5,179 nucleotides of DNA from assembly GCA_016844415.1 (NCBI GenBank), contig JAENIX010000083.1:1-5179 (forward strand), in the 5' to 3' direction. The notes under the pieces were generated by a model, which ran no database searches, was not told the DNA's origin, and saw only the letters and a program-made list of their open reading frames with translations. Position numbers and translations under genes: made by a program. Every line of letters starts with the position of its first letter. Position 1 is the stretch's first letter. The DNA comes from Actinomycetota bacterium. GTDB taxonomy: Bacteria > Desulfobacterota > Deferrimicrobia > Deferrimicrobiales > Deferrimicrobiaceae. Positions 1-5,179 of this stretch are shown piece after piece.

Positions 1-2
1 GC

Positions 3-3000
3 ATATTGGCGAGCGGGCACATCAAAGCCGATGACCTCACTCGTGCGATCGAACGGCTTGAATTCGCCGGAATCGACGTGCGCAAGGAAGTGGTCTTCGG
101 GGGGCGCCGGGTCAGGACCCTCGATGTCGTTGCCAGCCATGTCGCCTTCGGGATCGGCGCGCTGGAGCCGTCGACATTCCGGGCCCGAGTCCGCGAGCAG
201 GCTCTCCTGCGGCTGTTTCCCGATCTCCCGCCTGACCGCCGCGCCCGGCTGCTTGCCGCCGCGGCACCGAAGGCGCCGGAAGAGATCGCATCGGAGCTTT
301 GGTCGGCCGTTCATCGCGTCCTGGAAATCTGCGGCCCGGATCCATCCGTCCTCGACCGGCTCGAGGAGGCGGAACTGGAGGAGCGTTTCGAGCGCGAAGT
401 CCTCGCGCGGACCTCGGGCGAAACGGAGGCCGTGGATGCCGCCGTCGCGTCGGAAGGCCTTAAGCTGCTGGCAGCCGACCTCTACCGCATCGGGGAGGAT
501 ATGACCGCGGGAGAGTGGTGCGGAAGGCTGGCGGGCGTCGACATCGTCGGCGTGATCAACAGGGAAATGATCAAATGGTGCTCGGTTTTCCTCGATCAGG
601 GGGTGGGGACGTGGAAGGCCCCCGGCAGAGAGAAGGGGTTCTACGCCTTCTGGCGGAACCTTGCGGCGTGGGATTTCTCGGGAAGATTCCTGGGTATCCG
701 GGGATTTCGTCGTATGGTAAAACGCCTGCCGGATTCGCCCGAGGATGCGCTCATCGGGAGCCTGCGAGCGCTGGGAAATGCCGACAAGAGCTGGATCGAA
801 TACCTGGGGCGGCACCTTGCCCAGCTGCCCGGTTGGGCGGGGTTCGTGAAATGGCGGTCGGAGGCGCACGAATACCATTGGCAGCAGCGGTACCCCATCG
901 ATCTGGTCGATTATCTCGCGGCGCGGGTGTTCTACGAACGTCACCTTGTGGATGCGTGCTGCCGGGATACCTGGGATGTCGAAGGGACGGTGCACGCGCT
1001 GGCGGATTATTTCCGTCGCCGTCCCGCCGAGTATTTTGCGCGGCGGCGATCGGCCGAGGCGCCGGCCCCGGATTTTGCACGCCGGCATCGTCCTGCCGTG
1101 GAGCGAAAATCGGGGACTGACGACGCCTGGGTCCGGTTCGGCCGCATCCTTTTCCTGATCCGGGAACACTCGGAACGCGATCCTTGGGTAGAGCTTGGCC
1201 GCGACGCATGGCGGCTGTTCCGTCTCGCGCAGTTCCTGGCGCTCTCGCCCGCGGAGGTCCGGGCGATGTCCAGGGATGACGCGCGGGCGTTGCTGTCGAT
1301 CCTCGACCGCCTGCCGCCGGACGCGCACGGCCGGATCTGGCTGGAGGCCCAGGAGACCCGCTACCGGGACACGTTGCTATCCCGTCTGGCTGGGAGACAT
1401 CAGGGCCTCCCCTCGGGGAATCACCGGACCGATTTCCGTCCGGCAACGCAGTCGGTGTATTGCATCGATGTCCGCTCGGAGGGGTTCAGGCGGCACCTCG
1501 AAGCCGTGGGCGACCATGAAACGTTCGGGTTCGCCGGATTTTTCGGCTTGCCCATCGGATTCCGGGGATTCGGCCAGCGTGAAGACTCATCCCTCTGCCC
1601 CGTGCTGATCAAGCCGAAGTGCGTGGTCGTGGAGCAGCCGGGTGTCGGCGTCGAGCGAGCCGGGGAGCGGACGCTGCGGGGGATGGCGTGGGACGGCATC
1701 GTTCATGGAGTCGTGCAGCGGCTCGAGCGTCATTTCGCGGCTTCGTACGCGGTGGTTGACCTGCTCGGGGGGGTTTTCGGCCTCTCGCTCGCAGGCCGCA
1801 CCTTGGCCCCGGTGGCTGCGCGCCGCCTGGCTGCGAAGGTCCATCATCGGGCCGTCCCTCCGGCGGCCACGAGGCTCACGGTGGGCAAGATGACCCGGAA
1901 GGAAGCCGAGGAGTTCGTCGCCTGCCTCGATCAACCCGACCGCGCCGCCCGCCTCGAGCGGCTGGGGGTGCTGGGGTTCACAGGGGAGGAGCAGGATCTT
2001 TACATCGAAACCGGGCTTCGCACGATGGGCCTGACCGGCCACTTCGCGCGCCTGGTGCTCATCTGCGGCCACAGGAGCACGTCGACCAACAATCCTTACG
2101 CGGCCGCCTTGGATTGCGGCGCCTGCGGGGGGAACCATGGCGGGCCGAACGCCCGCGTGTTCGCCACGCTTGCAAACAGGCCGTCGGTCCGCGCGACACT
2201 TAAGAAGCGGGGCCTCGACATCCCCGATGACACCTGGTTCGTGGCCGCCCAGCACAATACGACCACCGATGAAGTGGAAATCCTCGATGAGTGCGACTGC
2301 CCGGATACGCACAGGGAGGATCTCCGAAGGCTTGGCCGGGACCTTGTCGAGGCGGGCGCTCGCCAGGCGCAGGAGCGTTGCGGTCGGCTGCCGGGGTCTC
2401 CGGCCGGCCTCTCGCCCCGCGCCGCGCTTAGGCACGTGGAGCGCCGCAGCGCGGATCTCGCCCAGGTGCGTCCCGAGTGGGGCCTGTCGAGCAACGCCGC
2501 GTTCATCGTCGCCCACCGGTCGCTCACGCGGGGGCTCGACCTCGGCGGTCGGGTGTTCCTTCACTCCTACGACTGGAGGCGGGACTCCGAGGGGAGGGCC
2601 CTCGAGATCATCATGACCGCTCCCCTCATCGTGGGGGAGTGGATCAACATGGAGCACTACTTCTCCGCCGTGGACAACAAGGTGTACGGGAGCGACAGCA
2701 AGGTGGTACACAACGTCGTGGGAGGGTTCGCGGTCATGCTGGGCAGCGGCGGCGACCTTCAGACGGGATTGCCGCGCCAGACGGTGATGGCGGGGGAGAC
2801 GCGTTACCACGAGCCTCTGCGCCTGCTCGCGGTCATCGAGGCGCCGACGGATCGGATCGGGGAGATCATCAGGCGCCATCACACCCTTCAGCACCTGTTC
2901 GACAATGGATGGGTCAATCTGGTCGCGCTCAATCCGCTGGCCGGTTCGTTCCTCCGATACCGGGAGGGGGGCGGCTGGGAGTCCTGCGAGACCGGCGCGG

Positions 3001-3005
3001 CCTGA
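3..3005 (+). CDS. dabA: DabA/UPF0753 (DUF2309) inorganic-carbon transporter subunit, 5'-partial
   Basis: Residues are numbered from the TTG at position 6. DabA (MpsB) is the cytoplasmic, membrane-associated zinc subunit of the DAB bicarbonate-accumulation system; it is thought to hydrate CO2 one-way, powered by its antiporter-like partner. Seen here: FLDQG (195-199), GFYAFW (211-216) and LPGWAG (274-279), typical of the N-terminal half; CIDVRSE with Cys486, Asp488 and Arg490; GHRST with His689, followed by Cys704 in DCGACGG; HNTTTD (750-755); FLHSYD (851-856); and the conserved C-terminal block from about 872 (APLIVGEWIN, VDNKVYG, HNVVGG, then LFDNGWV). The Cys/Asp/His/Cys set matches the beta-carbonic-anhydrase-like site of Halothiobacillus DabA (C351, D353, H524, C539, from memory), including the 15-residue His-Cys step. 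The frame is open to the left edge, and the first residues (ASGHIKADDL) look like the internal GRI..DL segment of the family, so the usual N-terminal NPL/NTL motif must lie upstream. It ends in tandem stops TGA TAA. Family assignment is certain; the transport substrate is inferred. Confidence 0.95.
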   Translation: MLASGHIKADDLTRAIERLEFAGIDVRKEVVFGGRRVRTLDVVASHVAFGIGALEPSTFRARVREQALLRLFPDLPPDRRARLLAAAAPKAPEEIASELWSAVHRVLEICGPDPSVLDRLEEAELEERFEREVLARTSGETEAVDAAVASEGLKLLAADLYRIGEDMTAGEWCGRLAGVDIVGVINREMIKWCSVFLDQGVGTWKAPGREKGFYAFWRNLAAWDFSGRFLGIRGFRRMVKRLPDSPEDALIGSLRALGNADKSWIEYLGRHLAQLPGWAGFVKWRSEAHEYHWQQRYPIDLVDYLAARVFYERHLVDACCRDTWDVEGTVHALADYFRRRPAEYFARRRSAEAPAPDFARRHRPAVERKSGTDDAWVRFGRILFLIREHSERDPWVELGRDAWRLFRLAQFLALSPAEVRAMSRDDARALLSILDRLPPDAHGRIWLEAQETRYRDTLLSRLAGRHQGLPSGNHRTDFRPATQSVYCIDVRSEGFRRHLEAVGDHETFGFAGFFGLPIGFRGFGQREDSSLCPVLIKPKCVVVEQPGVGVERAGERTLRGMAWDGIVHGVVQRLERHFAASYAVVDLLGGVFGLSLAGRTLAPVAARRLAAKVHHRAVPPAATRLTVGKMTRKEAEEFVACLDQPDRAARLERLGVLGFTGEEQDLYIETGLRTMGLTGHFARLVLICGHRSTSTNNPYAAALDCGACGGNHGGPNARVFATLANRPSVRATLKKRGLDIPDDTWFVAAQHNTTTDEVEILDECDCPDTHREDLRRLGRDLVEAGARQAQERCGRLPGSPAGLSPRAALRHVERRSADLAQVRPEWGLSSNAAFIVAHRSLTRGLDLGGRVFLHSYDWRRDSEGRALEIIMTAPLIVGEWINMEHYFSAVDNKVYGSDSKVVHNVVGGFAVMLGSGGDLQTGLPRQTVMAGETRYHEPLRLLAVIEAPTDRIGEIIRRHHTLQHLFDNGWVNLVALNPLAGSFLRYREGGGWESCETGAA

Positions 3006-3033
3006 TAAGATCGCGTTAGTGCCGGCGCGGCCT
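2992..3033 (+). repeat. 12-base perfect direct repeat spanning the dabA stop and the intergenic gap
   Basis: The 12-mer ccggcgcggcct occurs at 2992-3003, ending on the first base of the dabA stop codon, and again at 3022-3033, exactly 30 bases later. The second copy supplies the left arm of the hairpin at 3026-3048. The first copy could pair with the same right arm with one extra mismatch over a longer loop. It may be a small local duplication or chance in GC-rich DNA; no function can be shown. Confidence 0.55.
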
Positions 3034-3048
3034 TTGCTAAAGGGCGCG
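3026..3048 (+). other. Strong intergenic hairpin without a T-tract
   Basis: The left arm is CGCG-G-CCTTT (3026-3035), the loop is GCT (3036-3038), and the right arm is AAAGG-G-CGCG (3039-3048). This gives nine Watson-Crick pairs with one internal G.G mismatch. What follows is ggtagcggg, with no run of T, so a standard intrinsic terminator is not supported. It lies 21 bases after the dabA stop codon. It could stabilise the 3' end of the dabA message, mark an RNA processing site or lower read-through into the membrane-subunit genes. It overlaps the proposed -35 element, so the two roles may compete. Confidence 0.5.
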
Positions 3049-3062
3049 GTAGCGGGTAATAT
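3034..3062 (+). promoter_or_regulatory. Putative sigma70-type promoter for the nuoM-nuoL pair
   Basis: TTGCTA (3034-3039, 4/6 to the consensus -35) and TAATAT (3057-3062, 4/6 to the consensus -10) are separated by exactly 17 bases. The -10 is a conspicuous AT-rich patch in a very GC-rich setting. Transcription would start near 3068-3070 and leave a leader of about 30 bases before the ATG at 3099, enough for the ribosome binding site. There is no extended -10 TG. This is inference from matching alone; the pair could also be read through from dabA. Confidence 0.4.
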
Positions 3063-3082
3063 GCCGGCAATAAGCGGAAACC

Positions 3083-3089
3083 GGTGGAG
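3083..3089 (+). promoter_or_regulatory. Ribosome binding site that favours the ATG at 3099
   Basis: GGTGGAG (3083-3089) lies nine bases before ATG 3099, a good Shine-Dalgarno match and spacing. The alternative GTG start at 3084 falls inside this motif and has only a weak purine stretch (gcggaaa) before it. The ATG is therefore preferred, and it removes five residues (MERVV) from the longest reading of the gene. Confidence 0.6.
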
Positions 3090-3098
3090 CGTGTCGTC

Positions 3099-4682
3099 AT
3101 GACGGTTCCTGCATTCCTTTCTTCGAACCTGTTGACCGTGGTGATCTTCTTCCCGCTTGCCGGCGTCCTGCTTCTCCTTTTTCTGCCGAAGGGAAACATC
3201 CGCCTGATCCGGAACGTGGCCCTCCTGACTGCTCTCGCGGAGTTCCTCCTCTCGCTGCCCATAGTCTTTCGGTTCGAAGACGCAACCGCGTCGATGCAGT
3301 TCGTCGAGCGGGCTTCCTGGATCGCCGGCTACGGGATCGAGTACCACGTGGGCGTGGACGGGATCTCCCTGTGGCTGGTGATGCTGACTACGTTCCTCCT
3401 GCCGACCACGATCCTCTCCACCTACGGGGCGGTCAAAAGCCACGTGAAGGAGTTCATGATCTTCCTGCTGCTCCTCGAGTCCGGCATGGTTGGGGTTTTC
3501 CTCGCGATGGACCTCTTCCTCTTCTACGTTTTCTGGGAACTGGTGCTCGTCCCCATGTTCCTTCTCATCGGCGTGTGGGGGACCGACCGTTGCATCTACT
3601 CCGCGATCAAGTTCTTCCTCTACACGTTCGCCGGCTCCGTGCTGATGCTCGTGGCCATCATCGCCCTCTATTTCCACCATTACGATGTCACCGGGGTCTA
3701 CACGACGAGCCTGCTCAGCATGTACGATCTCACCATCCCGGTGAAACTGCAGTACTGGCTCTTCGCGGCCTTCGCGCTCGCGTTCGCCGTCAAGGTCCCG
3801 ATGTTCCCGTTCCACACGTGGCTCCCCGATGCGCACGTGGACGCCCCGACTGCAGGTTCCGTGATCCTCGCCGCGTTATTGCTCAAGATGGGGACATACG
3901 GGTTCCTCCGGTTCGCGATCCCGCTTTTCCCCGTGGCCGCTTCGGACCTGGTGCCTGTCGTTGCGGCTCTTGCCGTCATCGGGATCATCTACGGGGCGCT
4001 CGTGGCGACGGTCCAGAAGGACATGAAGAAGCTGGTCGCCTACTCCTCCGTTTCCCACCTCGGGTTCGTGATGCTCGGCCTTTTCGCCCTCAACGTCCAG
4101 GGGATCGAGGGCGGGATCCTCCAGATGGTCAACCACGGCATCTCGACCGGGGCCCTCTTTCTCCTCGTCGGGATGCTCTACGAAAGGCGGCATACCCGCC
4201 TGATCTCGGAATACGGGGGTCTTTTCAAAATCCAGCCGGTGTTCGCCACCGTCTTCCTGATCATAACGCTCTCTTCCCTCGGCCTCCCCGGGCTCAACAA
4301 CTTCGTCGGGGAGTTTCTCATCCTGATGGGAATGTTCCGGGTGTCCCCGGGATTCGCGCTGCTCGCCTCCGTGGGCGTCGTGCTGTCGGCGGTCTACATG
4401 CTCTGGATGTTCCAGCGGGTGATGTTCGGCGCGGTCACGAACGAGAAGAACCGGAGCCTGCCGGACCTGAGCGCGCGGGAGGTGGCCTGCATGCTGCCTT
4501 TCCTGGTGTTCGTCTTCTGGATCGGATTTTTTCCGCAGACGTTTCTCCGGAAGATGACCGCCTCGGTTACGGCGGTCGTGGCCAGGATCGAAACGAAGCG
4601 GCAGGCGGCGCTCGGGGAGCGCCCTTCGGACGAAACCGTGCTGGCACGCTACCTCGATTGGAAACCGCAGGGACGTCCATGA
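3099..4682 (+). CDS. nuoM: NuoM-like proton-translocating antiporter-type membrane subunit
   Basis: Complete 527-residue polytopic inner-membrane protein of the proton-conducting transporter family (NuoM/NuoL/NuoN, Mrp antiporters), with about fourteen hydrophobic segments; bacterial NuoM is usually near 500-510 residues. Residues of the proton path are present: Glu147 in FWELVLVP (TM5), Lys232 in FAVKVPMFPFHTWLPDAH with His239 and His246, Lys263 in LLLKMGTYG, His320 in YSSVSHLGFVMLG, His346 in MVNHGIS, and Glu405 in NFVGEFLIL (counterpart of the essential TM12 Glu of E. coli NuoM). After the last membrane segment comes a charged tail of about 40 residues. In complex I this subunit pumps protons coupled to NADH oxidation; downstream of dabA it more likely supplies cation flux to a DabA-type complex, though a complex I role is not excluded. 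The gene overlaps the next by four bases. The NuoM motifs are close to complex I consensus, so a recent origin from a genuine nuoM is plausible. Family is certain; the complex it serves is inferred. Confidence 0.93.
   Translation: MTVPAFLSSNLLTVVIFFPLAGVLLLLFLPKGNIRLIRNVALLTALAEFLLSLPIVFRFEDATASMQFVERASWIAGYGIEYHVGVDGISLWLVMLTTFLLPTTILSTYGAVKSHVKEFMIFLLLLESGMVGVFLAMDLFLFYVFWELVLVPMFLLIGVWGTDRCIYSAIKFFLYTFAGSVLMLVAIIALYFHHYDVTGVYTTSLLSMYDLTIPVKLQYWLFAAFALAFAVKVPMFPFHTWLPDAHVDAPTAGSVILAALLLKMGTYGFLRFAIPLFPVAASDLVPVVAALAVIGIIYGALVATVQKDMKKLVAYSSVSHLGFVMLGLFALNVQGIEGGILQMVNHGISTGALFLLVGMLYERRHTRLISEYGGLFKIQPVFATVFLIITLSSLGLPGLNNFVGEFLILMGMFRVSPGFALLASVGVVLSAVYMLWMFQRVMFGAVTNEKNRSLPDLSAREVACMLPFLVFVFWIGFFPQTFLRKMTASVTAVVARIETKRQAALGERPSDETVLARYLDWKPQGRP
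4669..4682 (+). promoter_or_regulatory. Ribosome binding site and ATGA stop-start overlap coupling nuoM to nuoL
   Basis: AGGGA (4669-4673) lies five bases before the ATG at 4679. The four bases ATGA (4679-4682) contain both the start of the NuoL-like gene and the TGA stop of the NuoM-like gene. This arrangement favours translational coupling and near-equal production of the two membrane subunits. Confidence 0.75.
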
Positions 4683-5179
4683 CGCTTGCCTGCATCGCGA
4701 TCCCGCTCCTTCCGCTGGTCGCCTCCGTCGCGATCGTGCTCGGCGGCCCGTGGCTGAAAGGCCGCAGCCACTTCGTGGCGCTTCCCGCCGTATGCGGCGC
4801 GTTCGCGCTTTCCGTCGCGGCCCTCGTCCACGTGGTCTCCTCGGGGCCGGTGCGGGCGCCGCTTTACGAGTGGATCGACGCCGGGTCGTTTTCCGTGCGG
4901 ATCGGCCTGTTCGTCGACCGCCTGACCGTCGTCATGCTGGTGATGGTGACGGCGGTCTCGGGGATCGTGCAGGCCTACAGCGTGCGCTACATGCAAGGCG
5001 ACGGCGGCTACGCGAGGTTCTTCGCGTGCGTGTCGCTGTTCACCGGCTCGATGCTGATGCTGGTGATGAGCGACAACCTCCTGGAGCTGTTCGTCTTCTG
5101 GGAAGCCGTGGGGCTCTGCTCCTTCCTGCTGATCGGGTTCACGTGCGAACGGAAGGCCGCGGGCGATGCCGCGGTGAAG
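4679..5179 (+). CDS. nuoL: NuoL-like antiporter-type membrane subunit, 3'-partial
   Basis: First 167 codons of a gene that runs past the right edge with no stop; full NuoL proteins are about 600-650 residues, so roughly a quarter is visible. The fragment begins MTLACIAIPLLPLVASVAIV and has about five hydrophobic segments (near 2-22, 32-54, 80-100, 111-128 and 133-152). NuoL signatures: YSVRYMQGDGGYARFFA (100-116), SMLMLVMSDNLLELFVFWE, and Glu142 in FWEAVGLCSFLLIGF, matching the TM5 Glu144 of E. coli NuoL. Two positions differ from the usual complex I consensus: Gln98 where NuoL normally has His in the IH..YS motif, and FWEAVG in place of GWEGVG. These hint at a divergent, non-complex-I subunit such as DabB, a NuoL/MrpA relative. 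The pumping lysines and C-terminal helix lie outside the window. Membership in the NuoL/MrpA/DabB superfamily is firm; the choice among them is not. Confidence 0.88.
   Translation, partial: MTLACIAIPLLPLVASVAIVLGGPWLKGRSHFVALPAVCGAFALSVAALVHVVSSGPVRAPLYEWIDAGSFSVRIGLFVDRLTVVMLVMVTAVSGIVQAYSVRYMQGDGGYARFFACVSLFTGSMLMLVMSDNLLELFVFWEAVGLCSFLLIGFTCERKAAGDAAVK

Noticed and set aside
751..1446. 231-codon minus-strand open frame inside dabA
   Set aside because: It is Pro/Arg/Gly-rich with no recognisable motif and lies wholly antisense to conserved DabA coding sequence; this is a GC-driven shadow frame.
2477..3019. 180-codon plus-strand open frame overlapping the dabA 3' end
   Set aside because: It is out of frame with the strongly conserved DabA C-terminal block and its translation is Arg/Gly-rich without any family signature.
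3026..3048. Rho-independent terminator after dabA
   Set aside because: The stem is strong, but the bases after it (ggtagcggg) contain no T-tract; it is kept only as a hairpin of unknown role.
3062..3069. TGCCGGCA palindrome as an operator
   Set aside because: It is a perfect 8-base palindrome next to the proposed -10, but it is too short and too likely by chance in this composition to call a regulator site.
3084..3098. GTG at 3084 as the start of nuoM
   Set aside because: The GTG is part of the best Shine-Dalgarno match (GGTGGAG) for the ATG at 3099, and it has only a weak purine stretch upstream of itself.
2905..3102. 65-codon plus-strand open frame bridging dabA and nuoM
   Set aside because: Most of it overlaps dabA out of frame, no convincing ribosome binding site precedes it, and the peptide has no recognisable features.
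1587..3836. 749-codon open frame on the minus strand crossing dabA, the gap and nuoM
   Set aside because: It lies antisense to two clearly conserved genes. Its translation is a low-complexity mix rich in His, Glu, Asp and Arg, as expected from the reverse strand of GC-rich membrane-protein DNA, and no domain is recognisable.
1..5179. tRNA, rRNA, CRISPR arrays, insertion sequences or attachment sites
   Set aside because: The window is filled by three coding sequences apart from the 93-base gap. No cloverleaf, spaced repeat array, transposase or terminal inverted repeats were seen on either strand.

Overview
The window is a GC-rich (roughly two-thirds G+C by eye) piece of bacterial chromosome, packed tightly and coding only on the + strand. 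It holds three genes that read as one module: a large DabA/UPF0753 (DUF2309) protein, a complete NuoM-type antiporter-like membrane subunit, and the beginning of a NuoL-type antiporter-like membrane subunit. The composition and the clean complex-I-like motifs would fit a deltaproteobacterial or Nitrospirota-like, possibly uncultured lineage. That assignment is a weak inference; nothing in the window fixes the taxon.

Layout. Positions 3-3005 carry dabA, whose reading frame is open to the left edge, so its true N-terminus lies upstream. Positions 3006-3098 are the only real intergenic gap (93 bases). It holds a strong hairpin, one copy of a 12-base direct repeat whose other copy overlaps the dabA stop, a plausible sigma70-type promoter, and the ribosome binding site of the next gene. 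Positions 3099-4682 encode the NuoM-like protein. Positions 4679-5179 encode the first 167 residues of the NuoL-like protein, which starts by a 4-base ATGA overlap and runs off the right edge.

How the genes may work together. In the characterised DAB (MpsAB) systems, DabA is a cytoplasmic zinc protein related to beta-carbonic anhydrases. It partners with one NuoL/MrpA-like membrane protein (DabB) to accumulate bicarbonate at the expense of a cation gradient. Here DabA keeps the Cys-Asp...His-Cys zinc ligand set with the family spacing. It is followed not by one but by two different antiporter-like subunits, in the order M then L, the reverse of the usual nuoL-nuoM order in complex I operons. 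The simplest inference is an enlarged DAB-type inorganic-carbon or cation-coupled transporter with two membrane channels. The alternative is that dabA lies next to part of a rearranged complex I cluster. The genes beyond both edges would decide between these.
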